Positions 9,957-21,781 of a stretch of DNA of 64,000 nucleotides are shown here, one piece after another. This DNA is from Cryptomeria japonica (taxonomy: Eukaryota; Streptophyta; Pinopsida; Cupressales; Cupressaceae), in the NCBI RefSeq assembly GCF_030272615.1, contig NC_081408.1:768091330-768155329 (forward strand), read 5' to 3'. Each line of letters starts with the position of its first letter. Position 1 is the first letter of the stretch. The translations under genes and the position numbers were made by a program. The notes beneath the pieces were generated by a model. The model ran no database searches. It was not told where the DNA came from and saw nothing but the letters and a program-made list of their open reading frames with translations.

Positions 9957-9963
9957 TTGAGTT

Positions 9964-11560
9964 ATCAGAATTTGTGAAGTTCAATATGAAATTCACTCAT
10001 ACATGCTAATTCATGAAGTCGACACTTGCTCATGTAGGTTTGAACATGAAGTTGAGATTCACTTATGTATGTTTGGAGATGAAGATTGCTCTAGATGGTG
10101 TGCGCATGAAGCTTGTTTCAATCACCTTGCTTGTTCTTAACTCATGAAATTCACTCCAATCTTCAAGCTCATCTTTGTAGAAATTCGGTCCAAATGCTCA
10201 ATTCCTGAAGTTCGCTCCAAACTTCTTTCACCTTGCTTATTTGCTTGTCTTTCTCAACTCCTAAAGTTTGCTTGAATGAAATTCGCTCCTTTTCTTTGAT
10301 TCATGAAGTATACTTGTATGAACTTCGCTCCAAATGACCCAAACATGAAAATTTGCTCCAAGAAGGCAACTCATGAAGTTGCAAAATTCGCTCCAAGATG
10401 GCAACTCATGAAGTTGTTTTAAATGTGAAATTCGCTCCAAACTGTGAGATCATGAAGTAGGGATTTCGCTTGGGTTGCTCAACTCATGAAGTATGTTTTT
10501 CGATCCAATATGCAAAGTCATGAAGTTCACTTGCAACTTGCAACTCATGTAGTTCGTCTTCTCAAATTTGCTTCATCTCCTTTCTTCCATTTCACTTGTG
10601 AAGCCTTGAATGCAAAATTCACTCCAATACCCCAAGTCATGAAGTTCGCTCCAAAGTGGCAACTCATGAAGTTGGAAATTTCGCTTCAAAATATGAAGTC
10701 ATGAAGTTCGCTCCAGACTTGCAACTCATGAAGTTCAATCTAAATGTGGAATTCGCTCCAAATTGTGAGATAATGAAGTTTGCTTGCAAAACCCAACTCA
10801 TGAAGTATGAAATTCGCTCCACTTGCTCAACTCATGAAGTATGAATTTCACTCCAAAGTGCAAAGTCATGAAGTTCGCTTGGCATTGAATCCATTCAAGG
10901 CGATCATCCTTCCTTTCTCATTCAACTTCGCTCATAAAGGCTTGCTTGTGTAGGCTCATTGATGAAATTCTCTCCAAGGAGGCAAGTCATGAAGTTCGCT
11001 CCAAGAAGGCAAGTCATGAAGTAGGAATTTCGCTCCAAGGTGGTAACTCATGAAGTTGTAAAATTCGCTCCAATACATGAAGTCATGAAGTATGAATTTC
11101 ATTCCACTTGCTCAACTCATGAAGTTCGCTTGAGATCACCAACTCATGAAGTTAGAAATTCGCTCCAAAAGGTGAACTCATGAAGCTTGCTCTTGAGTGT
11201 TTGATCATGAAGTAGGCAAGTTACCTCATTCTTCCATTTCCAACATGAAGAAGCTCGCTCCAAATCTTTCAAGCATGAAGTTTGCTCCAAAAGTCTCACT
11301 TATGAAGTTCGCTCCAAACCCTGAGTTCATGAAGTATTGAAGGTGAAATTCACTCCTGAGGCTTGGAAGATGAAGTTCACTCTTGAGGTTAAGCTCATGA
11401 AGTGGATTTCAAACCAAGACCAAACTCCCCTTTGCTCATTTTCACTTACACTCTCATCTTCAATACCCTGTAACTTTCTCAACATGAGATCTTAGAGTGA
11501 GTCTTCGCTCTGTGGGAGAAGTGCAAGTAATTCGCTACACAAGGAGTGTTCATGAAGTGA
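9964..11560. repeat. Dense array of a CATGAAGTTCGCTCCAA motif
   Basis: The 17-20 bp word (T)CATGAAGTTCGCTCCAA and variants ending in GGAATTTCGCTCC recur every 20-45 bp, especially 10140-11400, with dozens of imperfect copies. Spacers often read TGGCAACT or TGCTCAACT. It shares the ATTTCGCTCC core with the hairpin arms at 4067-5793. It lies in the internal part of the minus-strand family X copy. No protein coding is evident; the short ORFs at 10486-10844 are translations of the repeat. Confidence 0.8.
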
Positions 11561-11782
11561 AGTTTGCTCATCAAGAATAGCACTTGAAATGACCTTCAAA
11601 TTGGCAATTCTTCCTTACTCATGGTTGAACTTATGATATCTAGACTTTGCAAGCTTATGTCACACTCATGCAAGACTATCCACTTGACTCCTAGCCATTT
11701 GAGCATCTATACCTCTCTAATGCAAGGGCTAATAGCAAAAGACCCTAACACAACCTAGAAAGCGGAAAAAAAGTGGGGGTCC
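11561..11782 (-). repeat. Family X 5' internal sequence, minus orientation
   Basis: Reverse-complement homologue of 3529-3610. Read on the plus strand it looks like a polypurine tract (GCGGAAAAAAAGTGGGGGTCC) before the TG of an LTR; read on the minus strand it is the first internal sequence after an LTR ending CAACA. The TATA-like box and the homology to 3529 favour the second reading. Confidence 0.45.
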
Positions 11783-12851
11783 TGTTGATTTGTTTTTTAG
11801 GCTCGTGCGAACATAGAATAAAATACCATAAGTATCTTATCCTCTCTTGAACAAAATCTTTGGATGTTGAAGATTTTCTTAAGGATCACCCAAAAAAGAC
11901 TCCAAGGTTCAAATATGTAGGGTCACTACATGTGGATAAGCTTAGTTGGTTTGATGTGATTATGCTGGAATCACAAGGGGACTTACATTCGAATGCTTGA
12001 ATGTTTGATTTGCTGGAACTTAAGTCCTATCTACTCAATTGGAAGATAAAAAAATAGCAAAAGAGGTAGGATTTGAGAAATCTATGCTAGGACCTAGAAT
12101 GTAAGAACTTATGGAATCCTACTGGGCAAGGTCTCACCATCAAATAGAACAATTTGACACAAGCTCAGTGCAATCTTCTAAGGACGTTTCAAAGATATTC
12201 GAATCAATACTGCCAAACATTGATCACCATTCAAGTTAATGCATAAACAATGAGTGTAGGACGATTCGAGGTTAAGCTCATGTTATTCCAGTTGACCACG
12301 CAAGACACTGTTACAGTTAGCAAGAGGCTAGTGGTATGGACTAACGAATTCCAGGTAAATGCATTCAACAATTTCTTCCATTTAAACTAATCAACATGAA
12401 AATAAATTGAGAAGTAGAAAAATGAGGCTTGTTGAAATAACAAATTTCACCATAACTTCAATGAAAACAGTATCTCATTTACAAGTCATACCAACAATTC
12501 TTCCCTCCCCTAATCGACTTCTATTCTAGTTGCTATTCTATTCACTAACCATCTATTTCTCTATTCTCTATTAGCTAACCATTCACTATTCACTATTAAC
12601 TATTAACTATTAGCCTTTACAAATGAAGAGACTGAGCTTTTATAGAGAGCTCATTTACAATGAATGGCTAGGATTAAATCTCCATCAATGGCTAGGATTT
12701 TACAAGGAAACCCTAATTAGGGTTTGTTACAACAAACTTTTCCTTAGCCAATGAGAAAATTACATTGAGAAAACGTGGACCAATAGATATCACGGGTAGG
12801 TGCCTCGAAGTTTGTGCCATCACTCATGAGTCAGGTACGTTGAATCAACAC
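11783..12851 (-). mobile_element. Family X LTR, copy 2
   Basis: 1,069 bp with matching ends TGTTGAT...(G)ATCAACA. It is the inverted homologue of copy 1. A minus-strand TATA-like CTCTATAAAAGCTC lies at about 12633-12648. It has family X internal sequence on both sides (11561-11782 and 12852-13477), as expected in an LTR shared by two tandem internal regions after unequal recombination. Confidence 0.65.
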
Positions 12852-13477
12852 ATGCAGAGGTAGACCTTCCTTGATTGGTGAGTGGTGACTGGGATGATGA
12901 CTAGGACGTCACCTCAACTTGCATTTTGCAGGTTTGGGAAGACTTGATACTCGACATTACAAGCTTGCTCACAGTAGTGGTGATGGGATATCCCTCACTT
13001 GCTTGCCTTGGAATGATTGTATGTCTTCTCCTTAACACTCCTTTGATCCGTTTATGCCTTCAGGGTGCTGTGAGAGTTGATGTTGTGGTTCATGTCTTTG
13101 TCTAAGTGAGTGCTCCTTGTATAATCACCTTTTCATGCTTGTCTTCTGAAGTTCCCTCGAGTGTATCTTCCTTGCAGCTTGATCTTGATGTTAACATTTA
13201 CTTGTTTTGATCCTCTTCTAACATGATTCTCTTCATTTCTTTCTTCATTTTCTACAAAATAAACAAACAAGTATCAAGCACACATGATTTATAGCCTTTC
13301 ATATTCCTATTTAATCAAAGTATATGCTATAGGTGCAATTTGGTCATATTAGGAGGCATTATACATATCTTCAAGGAATTTCACTCTAGACCCTTTCCAA
13401 GGTACATGCCTCAAAAACTTCGCTCAAAGACCCTTCTAAGGTACATAACTCAAAATCCGCTCCCAAACCTTTGGAAG
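12852..13477 (-). repeat. Shortened family X internal region
   Basis: About 630 bp between LTR copies 2 and 3. It contains the 3' internal segment homologous to 7420-7812 and, at 13377-13477, degenerate relics of the hairpin repeat (GGAATTTCACTCTAGACCC and CTTCGCTCAAAGACCCTT). Most of the internal region has been lost. The 77-codon ORF at 13386-13619 crosses the LTR boundary and is not a gene. Confidence 0.45.
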
Positions 13478-14455
13478 TGTTGACGTGTCTGAAATCGCAT
13501 TTGCTACGACTCCATCCGGCCAACGCAGAATAGAATGTACTTGCTGAGTATCCTATCCTCTCTTGAGATAAGGAAATCCCTAATGCTGTTTTTTGTTTGA
13601 TCAAACGAGATGACCTCAAGGTTTTGATTGTTAGGTCTTGACTGTGGGATTACTCAGTGGTTTGATGTGTTTTGCTGGAAGCACAAAGGGGACTTACGGT
13701 GAGATGAATAATTTTCGGGTGAGTTCCCTAAAATTTAACAGTCTTGTTATCGGTTGATTTCAGTTGGATTGATACTGATTCAGTTGGACTGTGGGGTTTC
13801 TTGGTAAAAAAAGGGAAAAAAGAGGGATAGGGAAAAGAGATATAGAAAATCTAACTAATTAACTAAGATAGCATGTTCAAGAAAAACAGACAGACACCTC
13901 CATTTAACCAGATTTAACACTTATCAGCTATTTAAGCACAATGTTTGTAAGAATCTAGTGCGATCTTCAAGGAAAACTAGATTTTCATGCTATTAAACAC
14001 AAATTCAGAATTTTAACTTTCATTCATTAACAGTTTAATAACCGAACTGAGCATATGAGAGGGTTTAGATTAACCATGCAAAGGGAATGATGGTCAGTCG
14101 GTCCTTAATGGTATGAACAGCGAGGATTCTATCAGATGTTTATCCTAAAAATGCTACTGAAAAATGAAAGACATAACATAATAATTTAAATGGTGAAGAG
14201 GGAGACCATGCACTCACAAAGAAATGAAAACAGCCTTAACTTTGCTTTAATCCTGTGTAAATTTCGCCAGAGCTTCAGCAACAATCCTTGAACTTCTTAC
14301 AAAAATAAGGGAAAACCAGTCCCTTTAAATAGATTTCCCAAAATAGATGAATGGCCAAGATCTAAACTAAACAAGTGGCCTAGATTCATCTGTACAAAAA
14401 GGTACCCATACCCATAAATGGAAGGTAAATATTAGCAACCACCCAAAGGGGAGCA
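13478..14455 (-). mobile_element. Family X-related LTR, copy 3 (diverged)
   Basis: Starts TGTTGACGTG at 13478 and shares with copy 2 the order AGTATCnTATCCTCTCTTGA, TGGTTTGATGTG, TGCTGGAAnCACAAnGGGGACTTAC. The rest is strongly diverged. A minus-strand TATA-like CTATTTAAAGGG lies near 14322-14335, the same relative place as in copy 2. The outer end near 14455 is only approximate. A long minus-strand reading frame ends at 14460, so this may be the 3' LTR of the element that carried it. Confidence 0.5.
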
Positions 14456-14459
14456 ATAA

Positions 14460-17400
14460 CTACCTAAAAAGGTAATTAATAACTATCCATAATAATTCAA
14501 AAAGTGCACATGCACAAAGTTTAAAGTTTACAGCTGACTTGGCAGTCAAATATGAATTTTGGGCAAAAAGTGCTTTTTCAAATTTAAAAGAAAAATGCTT
14601 TTTAAGAAAGCACTTTTCTTTTTCAGCTTCATATCCCTTTACTAAAAATTGATCCTTGCCATGCAAATACTCTTTCCAATGATCACGACCTGCCGCACGT
14701 TCTTCACGAACATACTCTTCGAACCTGATGCACAATTGGAACAACATCGTGAACTGAGGCATAGGGGGATGACGTATTTTATACTGCATGCCCTCCAGAT
14801 AACGATCTACGTGTTTCAAACCATACTTCCAGTTGGACCGATTAGCCTCAAAACACAAAATGTCTGAATGTAGTTTACCGGCAAAATCTAGGTCCTTAGT
14901 GGAGTAGGCGATCCTATCTGCTCTCAATCTTTTCTCCCAGTCTAGTTGCACTACGTCATCAGACAAATCATTTTTCCAACCCAAAACCATTGATCGGAGG
15001 ATTGTCTTGCTAAGTTCCTGCATGTTCTTCAGAATTCCCTCGCATGCATCTTGCTCTTTGTCAATGATTTCTCTTGTCTCACTCTTCATAGTGATAGTCC
15101 ACTACCATTCTTTAAGAATGTTGATGTCGTGGGGGTCCAGGATGGCGGACAATGTAGGAATCTGTGCTTGGGTCCAAAAAAGAGCTCTTACAAGAGGAAG
15201 AGTTGTAGCAGCTACCTCATGGACTTTGAGGCATTCCCGCTTTACCTCGAGCAGCTTGACTAGAATAGTCTCTTGGTGGTGGGCCATTTCCTTTACCTCT
15301 TCAATGATTTGTTCTCCCCTTTCTTTAATGCCTCGCATCCATTCCTTGACGGCTTTGGCAGTATCTTGTACTCCTTCAAATTATGTGGTGGTCCTTTGCG
15401 CCAATGTTGTCGAGGGAATATGGGATTCGAGGGCATTATGCAATGGTCTCAAGAGTTGATCAATGTACCCCTCGGCCTGCTCAACATGAACTCGATACAT
15501 GTCCTTTTCAGCCATTATCTCTTCGAGTTGTCTGAGCATGTTTTGTACGGAATCCTTGAATTCCTCCCTTTCCTGTTCCTTGATGGCTCGTCCGATTGGG
15601 ACGGTTGTGATGCTATAATCAGCCAGTGTAACTTGATCTGCTGGCTTATCGACAGGCGGGGTGGCGATATGGAGGGTACGGTTCCTTTGTTCATCTTTGG
15701 TTATCCGGGAATATGCTTTAGGCTTTTTCTTCCCCTTGGATTTGGCTTCGCCTATGCGTGAGAAAATGTCTTCTAAGTCGATGGGTGGCTTGGTGGCTGC
15801 CTTGCGCTGAGCTCGAGCAACTAACCAATCTTGAGGTATGGTCTGGGCTGATGCTATGGTTAAATTTGCACTCTGTTCTTTAATGTTTTCAGCTGGCTCA
15901 TTGCATATTTGCAGCTGCTCCGTTACAGGAGGAGTTGAGGAAGTGTCAAGTCCTTTGCTCGCAGCTGAATTCTCTCCTACTTCACTGAACAACTGTCTGG
16001 TATCTTCATGTGATGGTTGTTCTTCAGTCCTTTCAGGCTTGCGGGTCTCATCTTTCCTTTGCTCTCCTTCAACAGTGGAGTCATCCTTGGCAGTACTATG
16101 CAGCTGCAATTCATGGCGGCTACCCTGGGTGGGTTCATGCACCTCAAGCCCTTGAATGGATGGAATTTCTCCTTCCTCCACTTGATTCTCAGGTTCGGCA
16201 GACTCAATAACCTTCACCTCTGCATTTAGCATGTCTTGTGCAGGAGGATCATCAGCTCCGAATGCATCAATATCGCTCTGAGAAGGCGGAGCAGGTATAT
16301 AATCTAGTTCTATTACATCATCAGATGAACTGGGGTCTTTTGATGATGAAGTGACCTTTGGTCTCCTAATAGGGATCTTCTCCCTTCTTGTTCTTTTAGA
16401 GCTCCGAGTCCCTCTGCTGGCTTTAGCCTTCTTCCTTTTCTCGGGGTTTTCAACCTCTTCCTTTGGTGCACTCGAGGTTCCCTCATCTTCAGAGGACTGA
16501 GAATCAAGGCTACCCATCATGTGGTAGGTGAACTGGACTCCCTCATGAATCAGTCGCTCAATTTGCTGGTGCAACCACTGATCAGTGTACCTTCCTGGGG
16601 CTGCCATAACCACCTCAAAATCAGTGATTGGATCTTGTGACCAATTGATGCCTGGCGAGAGATGTCTTACCGCCTCAAATTCCCGGACTTGTAGGCAATT
16701 TCCAGAATCCGTTAGCTGATCCGGGACCCGACGGTATTCATAGAGTCGCATTTGCTGCACACTTAGCCTTGAATACTTGCGCCGTCGGACTTCATAGTCA
16801 TCAGAGCAGTTCTTCTAATAATCTTCAACTGACTCTTTTGCTCTGTATCGCCTATCGTAGGCTCTCTTTGCCAGATTGTCGTGATCAAAGCATTTCCTTG
16901 GGAAATGTGCTTGTAGGCCGTAGGAGGCTAGTTCTGCAAGGGATTCTTTTGCATGAGCTGGACTCTTCAGATGGACATCGAGGTTACCTATAATCATAGG
17001 GAAGGTGAATCCGGATTGCTTCTTGTCTTTGAGTAAACTGCTCACCGGACGTGCCTGCCTTGCGACTTCCAGAAGAACTATTTTGCTGGTTGGATATCAC
17101 GGAAGTCGGAAAGGAGCGTCTTCGAAGCTAGCTATTCGGATGTAGGAGAATCTTGGGAACTGGATGAACCAGGCGCCATACCTCTGTACCAGAACAGTAG
17201 CTTGCTCTGAGAGCCTTATGTGTAGTCCTCCTTGCATCAGCCTGACCAGGCGCATTGTGAAGGCGTCATTGACACGCTCATACTGACCAACTACATAAGC
17301 AGGGTTGTTCTTTTCCCTTTGAGCTATGTCCTGATAGTGTAATTGTGGATAACAATCATATACCTTCACTTGATTGGGCCCATTCCCAATTTCACCCTTC

Positions 17401-17578
17401 ATGATTAAACCTGGCAGTGGTTGGTTTCTGGCGAACATATAGACTAGATAGGATGTCACAACCATCTTGTATTTTGTTTTTGGTTGATGCAAGATTGCTT
17501 GTGGATTTGGATGCTCTTGCATTATACACCTCGGGTAAGAAGTTTTGTGAGCATAAAGCTCCCAAAATAGAGCAAACT
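14460..17578 (-). pseudogene. Ancestral ~1,020-codon ORF of unknown function, four nonsense codons
   Basis: Five ORFs (17097-17522, 16815-17045, 15381-16760, 15102-15338, 14460-15089) all lie in the same minus-strand frame. They are separated only by in-frame stops at 17097-17099, 16815-16817, 15381-15383 and 15102-15104; no frameshift is needed, and the frame is also open upstream to about 17578. The first 300 residues look ordered (aromatic and hydrophobic, e.g. QYERVNDAFTMRLVRLMQGG). The middle (about 16500-15650) is acidic, Ser-, Pro- and Glu-rich with basic nuclear-signal-like RKKAKASRGTRSSKR. The last 330 residues are charged and helical, probably coiled coil. I recognise no domain. Its place next to LTR copy 3 suggests an extra retrotransposon ORF; a decayed host gene is the alternative. 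Confidence 0.6.
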
Positions 17579-18059
17579 AGTAGAACCACCTACTAAGGAT
17601 GCTTGCAAACTTCAATATGCCCAATTATTGATTTCAGGTTCATCAAAAGAAATATTTTCCTTTGCCTCTTCTAGCTTTTCATAGAGAAATATTTTGTCCT
17701 CCACTAGGTTTGGCTAGCCACTTCTATTCCCCTTGTGGATCTTTGGTCATTGTAGTCCCTCCTCATCCACTACTTCTCTTCTTCTTCCTCTTGTGGGTTT
17801 TGACCCACCACTATCTATCCACTACCAAATGCTTCTCTTTCTCTCTCTTCTTGCAAAATTTAACCCACAATTATCAATCAACCTCCACCAAAAATGATTT
17901 TTTTCCCACTCATTGCTTCTTTTGCACACAAACAACACAAACACTATAATGGGAAGCAAGAGTTTCCATAAGCATCTCTTCATCCTCTTCTTCTAGTGCA
18001 CTTAGCTACCACACATCTACCAATACCTCCATGTCCTCAAGGGGACATACTGCTGTTGC
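17579..18059. other. Non-coding flank, with part of a minus-strand coding-like stretch
   Basis: C- and T-rich on the plus strand (CTTCTTCTTCCTC, CTCTCTCTTC). The last 110 bases hold part of a minus-strand coding-like segment continued beyond element D at 24116-24228 (see that entry). Nothing else is supported. Confidence 0.4.
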
Positions 18060-18475
18060 TGTTAGTGTAGGTTTTTATTTTCGTAGTTGGGTTTATTATT
18101 TTCCTTTTTCCTAGTTTTTTCCTTCACTTTAATTAAGTTTGCTTAGGTTAATAAAGCATGTTTACTTAAGACAAGTGGGTATTGAGGTGTTGGCATGCTA
18201 TGAGGAGGTGCATTTACTATGTTTAGACCATCATGGTGGTCTCTCCTCATTGGCCGGTATTGCTTCCTCCACCCCTCACTTGAGTTTATATAAACATGCT
18301 ACCTTGTTTGTTTTTTCATATTGGATATTGGGAGATTTCTCTTGATGCTATTCTGTCGTTGAGCATTCACATCAAGTTTCTCTAGTATTGTTCTTTTGTC
18401 CATTTTATGTCCAATATTTTGTTCTAACTCTTTCAATTTGATTCTAGTTTAAAAATGTTTTCTCAGATTTTAATA
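18060..18475 (+). repeat. 5' LTR of element D
   Basis: Begins TGTTAGTGTAGG and ends TTTTAATA, where the expected CA has become TA. TATA box TTTATATAAACA at about 18275-18287. The primer site follows at once. Confidence 0.9.
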
Positions 18476-18488
18476 TGGTATCAGAGCC
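18476..18488 (+). promoter_or_regulatory. Element D primer binding site, tRNA-iMet
   Basis: TGGTATCAGAGCC directly after the 5' LTR, complementary to the 3' end of initiator tRNA-Met over 13 bases. Confidence 0.9.
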
Positions 18489-19479
18489 TATTTTGAAAGA
18501 TTAGATTATTGTAGTGATCTTGTAAAATCTTGCTTTGTTTTCTTTTGCATTTTGCATGATCTGAAAAACTAGCAAAGGTTTATGAAGATCCAGTAATATT
18601 GTGTTACATATATGCTTTTTTTGTAAAAAGATTTGTGAAGGAAATTTCAAATAGTGTGTTTTGAGGCCTAACAGACCTTTTCTTTGTGTTTGGAAAGCCC
18701 AAAAACCTCTATTTTTATATAAAGTGTGTGCAAATCGGACACCAAAAGCTTTGCATGTCGTTTTTTCTTTGTTGAAGGCGTTTTTTTACATTGTGGCCCC
18801 ATCTTTTGCAAGTGATAAAGAAAAACGCTTTCTAGGTTTGTTTCGTAGCTGAAAAAAACCATCTGGGTTGTTGCCAGATTTTACATTTAGTTAACAAATA
18901 TTTCAAAAATTGTGTTGAAAAGCTTCAGCCACTTCACCATTGCAGTTTTCATTTTTGCATTTGATCTTCAAATGAGATGTTCTCAGTCATACGGAGGTAT
19001 TTTTCAGTGCAATTTTTTTTGAAATGGGGTATTTTTTTGTGCTCTTTGCAGTGGTGTAATCAATTTTTTCTTAGAAGTTACGAATGTTCCAGAAATTAAG
19101 TTTTATCAGCAGATCTAAAGGGCAGTCTCCGTTTTATGAACTTCAAACCACTATAACTTTCACATATGATCTCGGATTTAGGTCATTCTTTTTTTGAAAG
19201 TGGACATTTTTTCAATTAGATTACTTTAGTTTTGGTTTGATGTTCATATTCTGAGATATTATTTTTGCCTTCAGTATTTGTGTCCATTTTTTGGACTTTG
19301 TAAAACTATGGAAAATGACTCCAGCATTGTAAATGCACTAAATTATAAAGTGCCACCTTATAATATTTGGGGGGGGGGGGTGATTTCTGATATAGTAGAA
19401 AGGGGTGGTGGTCCAGTGTGTTCTCTCTGGGTTTTTCGTCTCTCTTTCCTACACAAGCAATCTTATTTTCTGCATTAAA

Positions 19480-20330
19480 ATGGATCAAAATATAGTACAA
19501 ATACTCACCTTACAACTACTATGAGTGGAAGTAAAAAATGACAATCTATCTTAAGAAGTTGGGGTTGTTTAGAGTAACTATGGGACTTGAAATTAAACCA
19601 ACACTAATTGCAGAAAAGCCAAAATGGTTTAACAAATGTGATGAAGCTGATCTTCTTTTTCATGTTGAATCTGCTACAACTCCAAATGATGTATGGACAA
19701 CATTAGAGGGGTTGTTTGGTAAACAAGATGAGTTAAGGGGACACCAATTGGAGAATGAGCTAATAGGGATAAATCCATGTAATTTTGATACAATTCAGGA
19801 CTTCTTCACAAAACTAAACATTACAATAAGGTAAGATAGGTGACAAAGCTAGCCTCTTCCACTTATTATTCTAAGCATTCTTTCCAAACTTGGTCCAAAC
19901 TATTCAGTTTTTGTTTCTACTTTCTATGCTACAAAAAGTGCTTTAAAATGACTTATCTTGATGATTTTGCAAAAGAACTCACAGAAGAACGGGATAAGCT
20001 GATTCAAACGGGCACAATTAAGCCCTCTAAATCTCAAGCCTTGGTTGCCAACCAGGGTACAAAAGATCAAAATGGGCTTTCTAAGCAAGAAAAGAAACAA
20101 AAGAACCAAGGAGAAAAGAAGCGAGAACAGATGCCAATTACTTCAAAAGCAACTAATGATGCATCTTCTTCAAAGGGTGACGAGCTCAAGAAGGAGAAAA
20201 CTAAGTGTTCCTATTGTAAGAAACTTGGTCATGATGAACATAAATGTCTAAAGAAGCAAATTGATCATTTGACTCATCTTCTAGAAAAGAACAACATCAA
20301 GGTGCCTGATTTTGTCAAACCAAGTTCATC
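19480..20330 (+). pseudogene. Element D gag
   Basis: Copia-type Gag (UBN2 family). The start is probably the ATG at 19480. An intact piece at 19538-19834 has the typical blocks WTTLEGLFGK and DFFTKL. After frameshifts near 19500, 19830 and 19935 the frame resumes with MTYLDDFAKELTEERDKL. The zinc knuckle CSYCKKLGHDEHKC (CX2CX4HX4C) is intact at about 20207-20250. The region before it is Lys-rich. A stop lies at about 19532. The protein would form the particle and bind RNA; it cannot be made in one piece here. Confidence 0.8.
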
Positions 20331-21781
20331 TCAGGAATCTTCAAAGGACACAAGTAAGGGGAAAGGAAAGGGCAAGGCCCTAGTTGCTGTTGCTTCCCAG
20401 CCTAATTCCTGGATTATTGACTCGGGTGTTTCGCACCACATGGCTTCATCAAAGGATAATTTTTACTCCTCGAAGTCATGTTCTATGCCATCTATTCTAT
20501 TGGGTGATGACACTCCTGCTGAAGTGCATGGGAGAGGGTCTGTTGACGTGGGCGAAGGAACATTTCAGGATGTCCTTTGTGTTCCATCTTTGTCAACTAA
20601 TCTCCTATCTGTCTATTGTATCACTCACACTGGCTCTGGCAAGCGGGTTGAGTTCACTCCAGACAAAGTGGTAATTAGTGAGATGCATAATGGGTCTATT
20701 ATTGCAGTGGGAAAGGTAGATCATCAGTCTAGATTGTATCAATTTTCTCACTTTGTTCCTGATTCTCCTTCACTTGCATTGCTTACTCACTCAGATGAGG
20801 TGAGTCGTTTGTGGCATCAATGGTTTGGCCACTTGAACTACCGCTACTTGCAGCAGCTCAGTCAACATGACATGGTTATAGGGTTGCCTTCTATTCGATT
20901 TTTTGATGGAGTTTGTCAAGGATGCATTCTTGGCAAGCATCCTGAAGAAAAATTTGATAAAGGCAAAGCATTGGAGAGCCACACAACTTTTGGAGCTAGT
21001 TCACAGTGATTTAGCAGGACCATTTCCAAATCCTTCTTTCAGTAGGGCCAAATATGTCTTGACATTCATTGGTGATCTTTCTCGGTACACCTTTGTATAT
21101 TTTCTCAAACAAAAGTCTGAGGTCTTTGAGTCTTTTAAGGAATTCAAAGCCTTTGCAGAGAAGCAATCAGGGAAAACCATCAAGGTTTTACGCATCGATA
21201 ATGGGGGCGAATATGTCAACCAAAGATTTGGGCAGTTTTGTATCTTAGAAGGCATTGATCTTCAACACACAGTTCCCTACACTCCACAACAAAATGGAGT
21301 TGCAGAACGTAAGAATCGGTCCTTGAAGGAAATGGCTAATTGTATGATCCACTCCAGATCATTGGCACCTCAGTATTGGGCAGAGGCCATCAACTGTGCA
21401 TGTTATATCCAGAATCGGGTTCCTCATCGAGCTGTGAAGGAGGTAACTCCTTTCCAAGCTTGGACTGGTCGGAAACCCACAGTCAAACACTTTCGCGTGT
21501 TTGGTTCTCCTGCATGGGGCCAAATTCCAACAGAGAAATGCAAGGCTATGGATTCGCAGAGAAAGCCTTGCATATTTGTTGGGTATCTAGATGGTGTCAA
21601 AGGTTATAGGCTTGTCCATCCTACCACACATGAGCTTTTCATTGAGAGGAGTGTTCGTTTTGGGGAGGATACTTCCAGTTCTTCTTCTGCCACTTCTCCA
21701 TCTTTCATTTCTATGGAGACATTGCGACTTCATGATGATAGTTCTTCCAAGGATTTTAATCCTCCTAATCCTTTTGAGTAG
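20331..21781 (+). pseudogene. Element D protease and integrase
   Basis: The protease active site is WIIDSGVSHHM (about 20410-20445); the usual copia form is DSGAS, so Ala has become Val. The pre-integrase part follows with WHQWFGHLN and CQGCILGK. A 1 bp frameshift near 20967 separates it from the integrase core at 20903-21781. That core has D36 in HSDLAGP, D99 in RIDNGGEY and E135 in NGVAERKN; the 35-residue gap between the second D and E is the normal D,D(35)E spacing. A TAG stop at 21779-21781 ends the frame before the acidic Ser/Asp linker that leads to reverse transcriptase. Confidence 0.85.

Noticed and set aside
10486-10844. Small ORFs with repeated MKFA-type peptides
   Set aside because: They translate the CATGAAGTTCGCTCC array; no start context or conservation.
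11762-11782. Polypurine tract for a plus-strand LTR at 11783
   Set aside because: It fits by composition, but the TATA-like box, the inverted copy 1 and homology of the reverse complement to 3529 all favour a minus-strand LTR followed by internal sequence.
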